From Pseudobowmanella zhangzhouensis (GTDB taxonomy: Bacteria; Pseudomonadota; Gammaproteobacteria; Enterobacterales; Alteromonadaceae): a stretch of DNA of 64,000 nucleotides. Below, in pieces: positions 8,899-19,362 of this stretch (the first letter of the stretch is position 1; every line of letters begins with the position of its first letter). Location: the NCBI RefSeq assembly GCF_042662685.1, contig NZ_JBHSYO010000003.1:186001-250000 (forward strand), read 5' to 3'. The notes under the pieces are model-generated. The model did no database searches and was not told the origin of the DNA. It saw nothing but the letters and a program-made list of their open reading frames with translations. The position numbers and the translations under genes are program-made.

Positions 8899-11800
8899 TT
8901 AATGAGTCTTTCGTCGACGGCCAATAATACCTGCCGCCACTAACAAAACTAACCCTGCTCCGATGCCACCACCGCCACCAGATGATGACGGTGTCGTTGT
9001 GACTCTTGGGTTCACATTAACGGTGAACGTCAGAGGACTACTTTGCAGTTGACCATCACTAACCACGGCTTGAATGGTTACCGTAGACCGCTGCGTTACA
9101 GTCGGCGCAGTAACCTTCAAATTAGTCTCGCTTTGTTTAGTCAGCACCGCTGTTGGACCTGAAATTTGCGTCCATTGCACGGTCATCGCATCACCATTGG
9201 GATCATAAATATCCGCTAACAGCGTAGTCGTACTGCCTGATGTCACCGTTTTAGAGGTACTGGTAGACGTAATCGTCGGCGCTTCATTACCGCCAACCAC
9301 AGTTACTTCATAGGATTCTGTAACCACAAATTGCCCATCAGATACCTCTACCATCGCGGTAAAGACGTACTCTCCTGCGACATCCGGTGCCAATATGTTT
9401 ACTGACGCCTGATCACTGGTTCCTTGCACATCTAATGCACCACTAAAACTCCAGTGGTATGTAAAATCACTGCTATCAGTATCGACAACATTGGCATTGA
9501 GGGTGATCACTGAAGGCTCGCCCGATGCGGTTTTCTCATCGACCCGCTGCGGGCCACTGATGGTGATTTGTGGTGCCACAAATCCACAAGATTCATTATC
9601 CAACACAGATGTGCTGAAGGTCCCCTCCGCAAGCCCTGTCACTTGCGGCTCAGCGATAGTCCAACCTTTATCACCAACGTACGAGTCAGTTCCGATAACA
9701 AAACGAATTTGGATTTCCTTTCCATTCACAACGCCAGCAGGGAAACGTAATGTCTCTTTTACCCATTCCTGACTGCCGGAATAGGCGAGATTTCCGCCAA
9801 CAACCGGTGCGCCATCCTCGACCGCCAGACTCAGATAACCAAGGTCCAAACTGCCTCCGGCTTGCGCAACGGTCTGCCAAGCACCGTTATCCGTGCGAAC
9901 CTGCAACATCCCTGCATCATAGGCGACTGTCACCTCACCATTTTCATCCGTGGTAGCCTCAAAGTCGTACTTGTGCCAGAACGAAAAACTAAACGCTCCG
10001 TTTGCCGCAACATTCATCACTGGACTGGTCAGGGACTGAGAGCCTTGTGCGGGTATGTCCGACGCCACCCAACTCGCATACGTTACGCCATCGATTGTCG
10101 TGTCGGTAAGATGCCACAATGCGGTGGACAGCTCGTCCGCATAAGTGCTCTGTGTCTGCCAATCTATTAATGTTGCAGCACGATCACGCCAGTCTGGTTG
10201 CGCTGCCTGTTGCACCACATCCACATTAATACTGACCACCAACTCAGGACCGTCAATAGATTTGAGTTGCGGGTCACCACTTAAGCTGTAACGTATTGTC
10301 TGGGTTGTTTGTTCCGCGCTTTGCATCGCGTCCAGCGTAACCGGCACACTAACTGTGGTCGCACTACCGGATGCAATCACAGGGATTGAAACGCTGGCAC
10401 CATCCGGATAACTCAGCCCATCTATTGGCTCCAATGTCAGCTGTAAGCCACTGTAATCCAGATTACCGATGTTTTTCAGCGTCACTGACAGCGTCGCCGT
10501 CTCGCCAATATCCAGCGACATATCGGCATCGCAGGCGGAGGTGCTGTAATCAATGTCTACCTGTGTCGGTTGCAGCGCTACCGCGAAAGCATCAAAGTCT
10601 TCCACTACGCCTGTATGCAGGTCATCAAAGCGATCCGGGCTTTGTGCTGTGACGCCCATCCCGCGCGACGCAAACGCCTCGGCCAGCAGTTGATAATCCA
10701 ATTCGCTAACAGATTTAGCTGCCATTAGCATAGCGTCACGGGCTTCAGTAAACGTTGGAATTGCCGGAGTCAGTTTTAAACCCGCTACCAGATAATCTTT
10801 CATCCGTTGCTGGGCAGCGTTTAAACCATATTCGTTTACCAGTGCAACAAAACCCTGCCATAAGGTCACGGCCCATACTTCACCCGAAGCGTGCACCTCT
10901 GAATTACCATTGCCATTGCTGCCGTATTGCGGCTTATTGCCCGCAGGTAGGGCGATGCCCTCTTCAATGTGTTTAAATGTCAGGGCATTGACCGCAAAAT
11001 CGGCACTGTATGGTAAACGACGCAGACCATAAGAATAGGCCAGGCGATTGGCATCATCTCTCTCAAGGCCATAACCCAAATTCTGCCCAACTACGGCGTA
11101 AGCGCCGGTCGGATAAATCCCATCAATGTCATCACCTTCGCGCACCAGCGTCATCAGAGCAACAAAATCACTCCAACCCTCGCCCATTGAACCGCCTTGT
11201 TGGTTATACAAACCGTCACCATCATTTACCAGACGATTACTCAGATAGTGCGCCCATTCATGGATGACGATACTGTTGTCCAATGTGCCGTCACGTTTAT
11301 TTTCTTCCCGGGTCAGATGGGCCGACACCGTGCCATTTTGTGCGGCCTGGCGAATGGCAAGTCCATCGGAACGGCTAACCATAACGGCAGGAATGTCGAC
11401 AGCATCATCCCCCCCCATGACAATCGGGCCCGCATCTTCGTTGTTGTACGCCACCATGCCAATGGCACCAGCCGCTTTAACTTTCTGGGCCTTTTCGGTA
11501 AACAAACAACTTCCACGCTCAACCAATGCGATCTTGCCCGATAGCGCAGCGGCATTTGTCAGGGTTTCACAAGCGTCATAGCGAGTGCCAGTGGCTGCAT
11601 CTTCTGCCTGCACTAATGAACCCGTGATATCAAAACTTTCCAGACCAAATGAACTGTTGAGATGCTCCGGATCAGTAAGGCCTGTCACGCCGCTAAGTGA
11701 AAATGTGGAGCTAATAATCCCGTCCCACAAATACATTTGCATGCGCGGTTTACCGCCATCAGATGGGGTGAGCATATTGGCGTTATTTTCCTGAATGATA

Positions 11801-13131
11801 CCGTCTTCCACATCGGTACGATCCTGTGCCTCAGCAAGAATAGGGTCACCTTCTAAGCCGCCGCGGGCATAATTAGAAATTTGCGCATTGCCTGACGCTT
11901 CGTCAAAACCGGCTTCATAAAACCAGTCATGCATCCAGTTGATGGTGTAAAAAAGGTTAACCACAGCGGCAGCCTGATTTTCCGTGCTGGTACTGGACGT
12001 ATCCGCCGAGAAAACATAATCAAACTCACCATTTTGACTGGTACTGACTAACACATCACCGTCGGCAACATCGTATCCATCAGCGCCGAGATCCACATAG
12101 GCTACGACATTATTGCCGCACGTCCCATGTTGCCCCACAGGCAATGAATAGCAATGGGATGACTGACTCGCTGCATCACTTATCCAGGGATGTTGCGAAG
12201 GGTTAGTGATCGGCCCAGCTTCCAGATTAATAAGCGATTGGGCAATCTCCGGCTCAACAAAAACGCCCTGTTCCGTAGTGGACAAATCGAAAAACTCATT
12301 GCCTGGTAGCGGACTCAAATCACTCCCGGCGGGACTATCGAACGGGATATGCGGATAAGCCACATCTGCAAATGTCCGGTAGCTGTGGGCAATCCGGTTT
12401 GACAGGTTTTTACGCAGTAGAATCGTGCCATCTACCGCACTGATGGTATATTTTACGCCCTCCAGTTGTCGGGTTTGCACATCGTGGTACAGCACCTCTA
12501 ATTGATACGCTGGCTCGAGTTTTTTCTTCAGCGGATACCATACAGACTTAACCCGGACGGGTTGACTCAATCCCTCAACTGTCACTAAACGATATGCCCC
12601 CTGACTCCCGTCAGGCTGTAGGGTCTGCGAGTCCAGCTTAAGATCTTGCAAAGCCTTGCCGACAACCTGCACATCGCTCAGTTGAAACCCCTGTGAGCTC
12701 TTCGGTAAGTTCAGCGCCTCACCACTGGTTGCGAGCAATTCCAGCGACTGGTTCATCAGCAAGGTGATGTGCTGACCCGCTATATCAATGTTATCCAGTG
12801 TTTGCTTATAAGTGGCGACAACAGGTTTTCCCGGTGCATTTTGCAGGTGTTTTAACGAAAACTGACCACCATAAGTCATGCCTTGATTCGAAAGAATGCG
12901 CTGTAAATGGGTCGCTGCACGGCTTCTGACATAGCGACTGTCACCGACCATCAATTCAGGACGAACTGCGAAACGCACGCCATTGTCTTTTTTCGCGCTG
13001 AGCCGCAATAAGTGATGTGTACGTACAGTATCCAGACTGTCGGCATGTACGTAATTTTCCGGCTGATTTGCCGAGGCAGATAAGGTACAGCTAGCCGCTG
13101 CAACAAGTAGGGCGATTTTTCCTGGTTTCAT
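8899..13131 (-). CDS. Secreted M36 (fungalysin-type) metalloprotease with PA insert and GlyGly-CTERM tail
   Basis: 1410 residues. An N-terminal signal peptide (ending about ASANQ) is followed by an FTP-like propeptide region (to about residue 250) and the M36 catalytic region. Zinc motif HEWAH lies near residue 622, with the third ligand in GEGWSDF near 650. A protease-associated insert (GKIALVERGSCLFTEKA to VDIPAVMVS) spans about 510-590, ahead of the zinc motif. Beyond about 870 are several beta-sandwich/PKD-like domains. The C-terminus (SSSGGGGGIGAG, hydrophobic helix, GRRRKTH) is a GlyGly-CTERM signal, processed by rhombosortase in known systems. The enzyme is therefore expected to be exported, probably via type II secretion, for extracellular proteolysis. 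Confidence 0.92.
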   Translation of the reverse strand: MKPGKIALLVAAASCTLSASANQPENYVHADSLDTVRTHHLLRLSAKKDNGVRFAVRPELMVGDSRYVRSRAATHLQRILSNQGMTYGGQFSLKHLQNAPGKPVVATYKQTLDNIDIAGQHITLLMNQSLELLATSGEALNLPKSSQGFQLSDVQVVGKALQDLKLDSQTLQPDGSQGAYRLVTVEGLSQPVRVKSVWYPLKKKLEPAYQLEVLYHDVQTRQLEGVKYTISAVDGTILLRKNLSNRIAHSYRTFADVAYPHIPFDSPAGSDLSPLPGNEFFDLSTTEQGVFVEPEIAQSLINLEAGPITNPSQHPWISDAASQSSHCYSLPVGQHGTCGNNVVAYVDLGADGYDVADGDVLVSTSQNGEFDYVFSADTSSTSTENQAAAVVNLFYTINWMHDWFYEAGFDEASGNAQISNYARGGLEGDPILAEAQDRTDVEDGIIQENNANMLTPSDGGKPRMQMYLWDGIISSTFSLSGVTGLTDPEHLNSSFGLESFDITGSLVQAEDAATGTRYDACETLTNAAALSGKIALVERGSCLFTEKAQKVKAAGAIGMVAYNNEDAGPIVMGGDDAVDIPAVMVSRSDGLAIRQAAQNGTVSAHLTREENKRDGTLDNSIVIHEWAHYLSNRLVNDGDGLYNQQGGSMGEGWSDFVALMTLVREGDDIDGIYPTGAYAVVGQNLGYGLERDDANRLAYSYGLRRLPYSADFAVNALTFKHIEEGIALPAGNKPQYGSNGNGNSEVHASGEVWAVTLWQGFVALVNEYGLNAAQQRMKDYLVAGLKLTPAIPTFTEARDAMLMAAKSVSELDYQLLAEAFASRGMGVTAQSPDRFDDLHTGVVEDFDAFAVALQPTQVDIDYSTSACDADMSLDIGETATLSVTLKNIGNLDYSGLQLTLEPIDGLSYPDGASVSIPVIASGSATTVSVPVTLDAMQSAEQTTQTIRYSLSGDPQLKSIDGPELVVSINVDVVQQAAQPDWRDRAATLIDWQTQSTYADELSTALWHLTDTTIDGVTYASWVASDIPAQGSQSLTSPVMNVAANGAFSFSFWHKYDFEATTDENGEVTVAYDAGMLQVRTDNGAWQTVAQAGGSLDLGYLSLAVEDGAPVVGGNLAYSGSQEWVKETLRFPAGVVNGKEIQIRFVIGTDSYVGDKGWTIAEPQVTGLAEGTFSTSVLDNESCGFVAPQITISGPQRVDEKTASGEPSVITLNANVVDTDSSDFTYHWSFSGALDVQGTSDQASVNILAPDVAGEYVFTAMVEVSDGQFVVTESYEVTVVGGNEAPTITSTSTSKTVTSGSTTTLLADIYDPNGDAMTVQWTQISGPTAVLTKQSETNLKVTAPTVTQRSTVTIQAVVSDGQLQSSPLTFTVNVNPRVTTTPSSSGGGGGIGAGLVLLVAAGIIGRRRKTH

Positions 13132-13221
13132 AAGGTAACTTCTGATTTTTATCGTTCTATGTAATTGGAGGCCGACAACATCAACAAGTTGCGGCGAATC
13201 GACAAAAATATCAGTTCAAAT

Positions 13222-13261
13222 AAAAAAAAACACCACAAGGCTGCGATTCCTGGTGGTGTTT
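13222..13261 (-). terminator. Rho-independent terminator of the amylase operon
   Basis: The inverted repeat AACACCAC / GTGGTGTT encloses a loop of about 15 bases. Read on the minus strand it is followed by a run of T (the A-tract at 13222-13230). It lies 25 bases beyond the stop of the minus-strand alpha-amylase gene. Confidence 0.8.
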
Positions 13262-13285
13262 GTGTTTCAAATTGTGTCTGAGATA

Positions 13286-14965
13286 TTACTGCATCTGACG
13301 CGCTATTTGTTGTAGCAGAGCCGGTTGCGTCACCGGAGTATTGACCACCCATACCGAAACGCCATGAGCGGGCACGGTATCGGTCAACGCACGGGATACT
13401 GACTGGACTTTATCCGTCATCTGATTTGTCCACACACCCGGTTGCAGCATGTCGGTGATCGTAAACTCCGCCGCTTTATCACCTTTGTTAAGCAAAACTA
13501 AGGCAATCTGGTGCTGTCCCTGATATTGCAACACCCGGTAAAACGCCGCGGTATTGCCACTGAAATCCAGATTCACCTGCACACCACGCTGTAACGCCGC
13601 AACCTGTTTACGCACGTTAGCGATGCGCTTTAACGGCTCAAAAATCGGGCTTTGCCGGGCCATCGCTAACCCGGACTGACCCAGATAATTACGATTGCCG
13701 GTATGCTCGGCTGTGCCACGCATAAAGCCCATTTCCGAGCCCATGTACACCACCGGAATACCCCGACTGGTAAATAACCAGTTGTGCGCATCGATAAAGC
13801 CCTCATCGCTGGCATTCATGCGTGGCATATCATGGTTATCATAAAAGGTCGTCAGTTCATAGACATTGGCATACGGCGCGTCGCTTAAAAACAGGTAATC
13901 CTGTAAGCGGGCAAAGTCGCTATCCTGCTGACTAAATACTTCACTTATCGCCTTTTGCCCCGGGAAATCCAGCACAGAAATGGCGCCATTTTCAGGCAAG
14001 GTGTGCTGGGCGATAAACTCCGGTTTGTAATCGTAACTTTCCCCGAACATAAATAAGTTCGGATACTCGGCACGCACCCTGTCACTCATTTCTTTCCAGA
14101 ATGCGTGGGGCACATGCTTAATAGTGTCAATACGAATGGCATCGGCGCCCTGAGCCAACCAATGCAGATAAGAGTTAATCAGGTAATCGCGCACTTTAGG
14201 TGAACGGTCATCCAGATTGGATAATTGCAGAATATCCGGCTCATGACGGAAAAACTGATGTAACGGGTTTGCCTCATCCAATTGCGATGGTGGCAAGTTC
14301 TGATGATCCGCCACCAACTTGCCCTCTGCATCATAAATTTCACCAAACTTAGGCTGATCAACCGGCATGCTGAATGACGGTGAACCATGGTTTGCGACGA
14401 TATCCAACACGGTTTTCAACCCTTTGGCATCCAAAGCTGCATCCAGCGCTTTAAAATCCATATCGGCAGAAACCCAATGCTCGTCTTCTTTATAAAAGTT
14501 AGACGCCCAATAGCCGTGATAACCTGTTTTACCGCCATCTTTGAATGCGCCAGCAAATTCAATGGGCTCACCACCGGCGAACGCCTCATCCGGGTTATCC
14601 ACTACCGGCGACAACCACACCGCAGTGAATCCTAAATCGCGAATATAATCGGCATTATTGGCTATACCTTTGAAATCGCCACCCATGTAACCTACATACG
14701 CCATCTGGCCATCGGGGCCGTTTAACGGCAGCTGATAGGTGGGGTGTTCGCCCCCTTGGTTTGGATAGTTATTGCTGGGATCACCATCTACAAACCGGTC
14801 AGTCATCACAAAGTAAATAGACTCAGCGGCAAAAGGATGGGTAGTGCCCACGATTTCTACCGGCGTATGATTCGACTGAGTTTGCTCAGGTGGCGTTTGC
14901 TGACAGCCTTGTAACGCCGCCAACACCGCAGCCGCCGTCAGCGTTTTAAAAACTGGTTTCATCAT
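13286..14965 (-). CDS. GH13 alpha-amylase-family lipoprotein
   Basis: 559 residues. The lipobox ALQGC (Cys about residue 21) predicts a lipoprotein. The four conserved GH13 regions are readable: VLDIVANHG (I), GADAIRIDTIKH (II, with the nucleophile Asp), MFGESYD (III, with the acid/base Glu) and FYDNHDM (IV). The N-terminal ESIYFVMTDRFVDGD is typical of amylases and cyclomaltodextrinases. It likely cleaves alpha-1,4-glucans at the cell surface or in the periplasm; the subfamily is not assigned. Its start overlaps the stop of the upstream transporter gene by one base (TAATG), so oligosaccharide uptake and hydrolysis are coupled. A terminator follows. Confidence 0.9.
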   Translation of the reverse strand: MMKPVFKTLTAAAVLAALQGCQQTPPEQTQSNHTPVEIVGTTHPFAAESIYFVMTDRFVDGDPSNNYPNQGGEHPTYQLPLNGPDGQMAYVGYMGGDFKGIANNADYIRDLGFTAVWLSPVVDNPDEAFAGGEPIEFAGAFKDGGKTGYHGYWASNFYKEDEHWVSADMDFKALDAALDAKGLKTVLDIVANHGSPSFSMPVDQPKFGEIYDAEGKLVADHQNLPPSQLDEANPLHQFFRHEPDILQLSNLDDRSPKVRDYLINSYLHWLAQGADAIRIDTIKHVPHAFWKEMSDRVRAEYPNLFMFGESYDYKPEFIAQHTLPENGAISVLDFPGQKAISEVFSQQDSDFARLQDYLFLSDAPYANVYELTTFYDNHDMPRMNASDEGFIDAHNWLFTSRGIPVVYMGSEMGFMRGTAEHTGNRNYLGQSGLAMARQSPIFEPLKRIANVRKQVAALQRGVQVNLDFSGNTAAFYRVLQYQGQHQIALVLLNKGDKAAEFTITDMLQPGVWTNQMTDKVQSVSRALTDTVPAHGVSVWVVNTPVTQPALLQQIARQMQ

Positions 14966-16488
14966 TATGCAACATCCTTTGGTTGTTGAACCCGCAGAGC
15001 CAGCGCCCCGGCGAGCAACATACTGGCACCGCCCACAACCAGTGCAAAGACTGGTTGATTATCGAAGATTTTACTGACCAGAAAACCTAACACACTGGCC
15101 GCCAGAATCTGTGGTAACACGATGAAATAGTTAAAAATCCCCATAAACACGCCCATTTTGCGGGTCGGCAATACGTTGGACAGAATTGCATAGGGCAGCG
15201 ACAAGATAGATGCCCAGGCAAACCCAACACCAATCATAGGCAGCACCAGATAATCCGGGTCACGGATCAGCACGAAGGAAATAAAGCCAAGGCCACCTAG
15301 TACCAGGTTAACCATGTGGGTAGTTTTCAGGCCAATGCGTTTAACCAGTAGTGGAATAATCAATGCCGCAATCACGGTCACACCGTTATAAGTGGAAAAT
15401 AAGATACCGACCCAATCCGCGCCTTCGGCATATAAAGAGGAGGTAGGATCGCCGGTACCAAAGTGATATGACGTCACCGCAGCAGTCATATAGGTCCACA
15501 TGGCAAAAAACGGGAACCACGAGAAAAACTGTACAAACGCCAACTGGCGCATCGCCGCCGGCATGGCGAATAAATCCCCCATCACAGTCACAAAACCGTT
15601 ATTGGTTTTCGCTTGTGTGGTTAACCAACCGGCGACCAGTTGCAGCAGACCAAACAGTAAAAAGATACCTGCGAGGATATACAGATTTTTATCCAGCGTA
15701 GCGATGTTTTGATGTATGTAGCCACCAGCAACCAAGCCAATCAGAGTGCTCACGCCGCCCCATTGGAAATAAGTCTTCGCACTGCGCGTTTCGCTGTGAT
15801 ACATCACCTCTTCACTACCGGCTTGGGCCAGTTCGGCTTTTTCAAATTCGGCTTGTTGCTCAGGGCTGTATTCCGGAGTGGTCACCACAGTCCAGATAAT
15901 GGCGCCTAAAAACGCGATGCCACCAAAATAAAACGAGAACTTCACCGAATCCGGGATCATCCCAGCCGGCGCGGTATTACTGATGTCGAACCAGTTGGCC
16001 ATCATCCATGGTAACGCTGAGGCGATAACAGAGGCGACGCCGATAAAAAAGCTCTGCATGGCGTAGCCGGTGCCCCGCTGATTTTTCGGTAACATATCAC
16101 CGACAAAGGCCCGGGTAGGCTCCATGGAAATATTGATGGAGGCATCTAAAATCCACAACATACCCGCCGCAATCCATAGCGTTGGGCTATGGGGCATAAT
16201 AAACAGGGCAGTACAAGCTAACACCGCTCCCATCAGGAAATAAGGGCGACGGCGTCCCAAACGGGTCCAGGTGTTATCACTCAGATATCCAATGATAGGT
16301 TGAACAATTAAGCCGGTAACCGGCGCAGCAACCCACAAGATGGCCAGATTGTTGTAATCAGCTCCCAGAGTCTCGAAGATCCGGCTGACATTGGCGTTTT
16401 GTAGCGCAAAGCCGAATTGAATACCGAGAAAGCCAAAACACATATTCCAGATTTGCCAGAAACCCAGTTGCGGTTTGTTGTTATGCAT
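14965..16488 (-). CDS. GPH/SLC45-type MFS sugar transporter (probable maltose/maltodextrin permease)
   Basis: 507 residues from the chosen ATG, about 12 membrane segments. SDNTWTRLGRRRPYFLMG is the loop 2-3 signature of glycoside-pentoside-hexuronide and SLC45-type porters, cation-coupled importers of oligosaccharides such as sucrose and maltose. The start at 16488 (MHNNKPQLGFWQIWNM) is preferred over the upstream ATG at 16542 because GGAA precedes it and family members start at the first helix. A cytoplasmic loop rich in Glu (about residues 210-245) separates the two halves. Coupling to the alpha-amylase gene suggests maltose or maltodextrin as substrate; this is inferred from context. No dedicated regulator is adjacent. 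Confidence 0.85.
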   Translation of the reverse strand: MHNNKPQLGFWQIWNMCFGFLGIQFGFALQNANVSRIFETLGADYNNLAILWVAAPVTGLIVQPIIGYLSDNTWTRLGRRRPYFLMGAVLACTALFIMPHSPTLWIAAGMLWILDASINISMEPTRAFVGDMLPKNQRGTGYAMQSFFIGVASVIASALPWMMANWFDISNTAPAGMIPDSVKFSFYFGGIAFLGAIIWTVVTTPEYSPEQQAEFEKAELAQAGSEEVMYHSETRSAKTYFQWGGVSTLIGLVAGGYIHQNIATLDKNLYILAGIFLLFGLLQLVAGWLTTQAKTNNGFVTVMGDLFAMPAAMRQLAFVQFFSWFPFFAMWTYMTAAVTSYHFGTGDPTSSLYAEGADWVGILFSTYNGVTVIAALIIPLLVKRIGLKTTHMVNLVLGGLGFISFVLIRDPDYLVLPMIGVGFAWASILSLPYAILSNVLPTRKMGVFMGIFNYFIVLPQILAASVLGFLVSKIFDNQPVFALVVGGASMLLAGALALRVQQPKDVA

Positions 16489-16596
16489 TATTCTTGTTCC
16501 CTGACTGTGACGCGCTAAAAACGTACAGGATGTTATCAACATGTTAAAGGCAAAATATTACCCGAAGCACTCCGCCGCCACGACTTTCCACCGCCA

Positions 16597-16610
16597 AATA
16601 CATACGTATT
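16597..16610. promoter_or_regulatory. Possible operator upstream of the transporter-amylase operon
   Basis: AATACATACGTATT is an imperfect palindrome around a central CG (inner arms ATAC/GTAT), in the promoter region of the minus-strand transporter gene and also upstream of the plus-strand glutamate-synthase-like gene. LacI-family operators have a central CG and maltose regulators of this family use similar AT-rich arms. The outer positions are not symmetrical, so this is a weak candidate. Confidence 0.25.
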
Positions 16611-16716
16611 CAGTCACTTAGTCGATACAGACGGACACGTCATCACTGATGCAGCATCCTCGACATCTCGCGCGCTTTTATGCAGGATGAACACAGGTTT
16701 GCTAAAAGGAATCCCC

Positions 16717-18360
16717 ATGCGACACCTGTTTTTTATCGTTTTTGCATTGTTTGCCACCCTGCTCGGGCTGTTGGCATGGCGCTGGCCATCGATGAGCTGG
16801 TTATTTGTGATCTGGGGCTGGCTGTTTTTAGTGGGCGTGCACGATATGGTGCAAACCCGCCATACTCTGTGGCGCAATTTTCCTTTGTTCGCGCGCGGCC
16901 GCTGGATGATGGAAGCCATGCGTCCGTTTCTGCGTCAGTACTTTTTTGAATCGGATACCAGTGGCGCGCCGATCAATCGCATGTATCGCTCGCTTATCTA
17001 TCAGCGTGCCAAAAACAATACCGACTCTTCGCCTTATGGCACCAAACTGGATGTGCGACGGGTGGGCTATGAGTGGATCGGCCACTCCATCGCCGCCAAA
17101 CATTTTGAGGCTCATGAGTCGCCGGCAAGAGTAAAGATTGGTAATAAACAGTGCACTCAGCCCTATGAAGCCAGTATTTTTAATGTTTCAGCCATGAGTT
17201 TTGGTGCACTGAGTAACAATGCCATTCGTGCGTTGAATAAAGGCGCCAAACTGGGCAACTTTTATCACAATACCGGCGAAGGCAGCGTTAGCCCTTATCA
17301 TCTCGAACACGGCGGGGATTTAGTCTGGCAAATCGGTACCGGTTATTTTGGCTGCCGCAATGACAAAGGCGAGTTTGATCACGAACACTTTGCTGCCACT
17401 GCACAAAAACCGCAAATCAAAATGATTGAACTCAAGTTATCGCAAGGCGCCAAACCCGGTCATGGCGGGATTTTACCGGCGGATAAAAATACCGCTGAAA
17501 TCGCCCGTATTCGTCTGGTTGAGCCCCATACGCAGGTTAACTCGCCACCAGGCCACAGTGCGTTCTCCACGCCGCTTGAAATGATGCATTTTATTGCCCG
17601 GCTACGCAGTTTGAGTGGTGGCAAACCAGTGGGCTTTAAATTGTGTATCGGTCGCACCAGTGAGTTTATCGCGTTGTGTAAAGCCATGCGGGAAACCGGC
17701 ATTGTGCCGGACTTTATTACCGTAGATGGCGGTGAAGGTGGCACCGGCGCGGCCCCGCTGGAGTACTCCAATTCAGTAGGCATGCCGCTGCATGAAGCAC
17801 TCGCGTTCGTAAGTGATGCCTTAGTAGGATTTGATTTACGTAAAGACGTCAGAATCATTGCCAGTGGCAAGGTTTTTACCGGATTTCATCTGGTGCGCAA
17901 TCTGGCACTTGGCGCAGATCTGTGTAACAGTGCGCGCGGCATGATGGTAGCGCTGGGCTGTGTGCAGTCACTGGTGTGCAATACCAACGAATGTCCTACC
18001 GGTATTGCCACGCAAAAAGCGTCACTGGCCAAAGGTCTGGTGGTTGGCGATAAGGCTCAGCGGGTGGCGAACTTTCAGCGCAAAACCGTCAAGGCGGCGA
18101 TGGAAATTATCGCCAGTGCAGGGTTAAGTCACACCAATGAACTCAATCGTTCACACATTTATCGACGTATCAGCGAAACTGAAGTGCGCCGCTACGACCA
18201 GATTTATCTTAACCTGCAGCCAGGCAGCCTGCTGAACGAGCAACATCCGGAAAAATTCGCTCAGGCGCTGAAGGAAGCCAGCGCAGAAAGTTTTCAGCCA
18301 CGCTCGCTGATTATTGAAACAGAACAAGGCCTGCAACAGGCTATCGAGGTAAATTCATGA
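16717..18360 (+). CDS. Membrane-anchored FMN-binding glutamate-synthase-like protein
   Basis: 547 residues from the ATG at 16717, which has AAAAGGA 6 bases upstream; an in-frame ATG at 16687 is less likely. Two hydrophobic segments at the N-terminus ([16 protein letters not shown] and [16 protein letters not shown]) anchor it in the membrane. The rest is a GltB-type synthase domain: [12 protein letters not shown] (FMN/phosphate loop) and a cluster region [13 protein letters not shown] resembling the CxxxxxCPVGIATQ segment of glutamate synthase. It lacks the glutaminase half of GltB. Substrate and partner are unknown; the family is often called FMN-binding glutamate synthase family. It overlaps yaiI by four bases (ATGA). 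Confidence 0.85.
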   Translation: MRHLFFIVFALFATLLGLLAWRWPSMSWLFVIWGWLFLVGVHDMVQTRHTLWRNFPLFARGRWMMEAMRPFLRQYFFESDTSGAPINRMYRSLIYQRAKNNTDSSPYGTKLDVRRVGYEWIGHSIAAKHFEAHESPARVKIGNKQCTQPYEASIFNVSAMSFGALSNNAIRALNKGAKLGNFYHNTGEGSVSPYHLEHGGDLVWQIGTGYFGCRNDKGEFDHEHFAATAQKPQIKMIELKLSQGAKPGHGGILPADKNTAEIARIRLVEPHTQVNSPPGHSAFSTPLEMMHFIARLRSLSGGKPVGFKLCIGRTSEFIALCKAMRETGIVPDFITVDGGEGGTGAAPLEYSNSVGMPLHEALAFVSDALVGFDLRKDVRIIASGKVFTGFHLVRNLALGADLCNSARGMMVALGCVQSLVCNTNECPTGIATQKASLAKGLVVGDKAQRVANFQRKTVKAAMEIIASAGLSHTNELNRSHIYRRISETEVRRYDQIYLNLQPGSLLNEQHPEKFAQALKEASAESFQPRSLIIETEQGLQQAIEVNS

Positions 18361-18806
18361 CCATTTGGGTTGACGCCGATGCCTGTCCGGTATCGATTCG
18401 GGAAATATTGTTTAGGGCGGCCCAGCGCACCCAAACCCCGATGTTCCTGGTTGCAAACCAATATATCCGTACACCGGCATCCAAACTAATTCAGAGTTTG
18501 GTGGTCGAGTCAGGATTCGATAAAGCAGATGATGAAATAGTGTCGCGGGTCGCAGCAGGGGATTTAGTAATTACTCAGGATATCCCGCTGGCTGCCGAGG
18601 TAATGGAAAAAGGCGCGCATGCTTTGCATCCCAGAGGAGAGATGTACCGCACCGATACCATACGTTCACGGCTTAATATGCGGGATTTTATGGATACCAT
18701 GCGCAGTAGCGGTGTACACACCGGCGGACCACCGCCACTTACCGATAGGGATAAACAGCAATTTGCCAATGCGCTGGATAAATATCTGGCCAGCCAGAAA
18801 GCTTAA
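18357..18806 (+). CDS. yaiI: YaiI/YqxD family protein (UPF0178, DUF188)
   Basis: 149 residues, full length for the family. [17 protein letters not shown] at the start and the C-terminal [18 protein letters not shown] are the signature segments of UPF0178. The fold resembles PIN-type nucleases, and the conserved acidic residues ([16 protein letters not shown]) are consistent with metal binding, but the function is not established. It is translationally coupled to the glutamate-synthase-like gene. It converges on the GAF-protein gene, the two stop codons sharing the palindrome TTAA. Confidence 0.9.
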   Translation: MTIWVDADACPVSIREILFRAAQRTQTPMFLVANQYIRTPASKLIQSLVVESGFDKADDEIVSRVAAGDLVITQDIPLAAEVMEKGAHALHPRGEMYRTDTIRSRLNMRDFMDTMRSSGVHTGGPPPLTDRDKQQFANALDKYLASQKA

Positions 18807-19327
18807 TTTTCACCTAATTGCGCCGCATGCATAGACACCGCAATAATGCGCGCGGCTAAATCCAATATCTGCTCATCAATATCATCAAACGAGTATTTGT
18901 GTGGCGAAAAGACCTTAAGGACGCCCAATAACTCACCATCAAATCTCAATGGGCATACCAGCATCGATTGGATCCCTATTTTGTCACAGGCCTCTTTATT
19001 GACGCGAGGATCCTGACTGACATCCTCACAGTTAAGGACTTTGTTCTCACGCACGCACAGCCCCGACAAGCTGTTGATGGCGCGAATATGCATCCCCAAC
19101 TGCTGACGGGCGACCCCGGTGGCAGCCTGGTAGACCATGTCATCTCCGTCAATTAGCTCGACCACAGCGCCGGCCGCATGAGTCAACTCCTCCGCCAGCA
19201 ATGCCATTTTATCCATGACCTGCTGCTCATTCAGCCCTTTAATCAGGATCTCGGCCTGAGCCTGAATCACGGCTAATAACTGACCGCGGCTAACTAGAGA
19301 AATATCATCTGGCTGTAACTCAAACAT
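18803..19327 (-). CDS. Single GAF-domain protein
   Basis: 174 residues. After a helical lead (about 1-45) the remainder is one GAF domain: [60 protein letters not shown] and [15 protein letters not shown]. The layout, with cysteines in the CVREN, NCEDV and MLVCPL segments, recalls GAF domains of phytochrome-like and FhlA-type sensors, but no chromophore or redox role can be claimed. No output domain is present. It converges on yaiI with overlapping stop codons. The small charged gene upstream on the same strand is 35 bases away and may share a transcript. Confidence 0.75.
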   Translation of the reverse strand: MFELQPDDISLVSRGQLLAVIQAQAEILIKGLNEQQVMDKMALLAEELTHAAGAVVELIDGDDMVYQAATGVARQQLGMHIRAINSLSGLCVRENKVLNCEDVSQDPRVNKEACDKIGIQSMLVCPLRFDGELLGVLKVFSPHKYSFDDIDEQILDLAARIIAVSMHAAQLGEN

Positions 19328-19362
19328 AGAAATGTCGTCTCCCGAAACGGAAACTGAAAAGA

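Noticed and set aside
16687..16716. Upstream start for the glutamate-synthase-like gene
   Set aside because: AAAAGGA sits at proper spacing before the ATG at 16717, which begins directly with the membrane segment.
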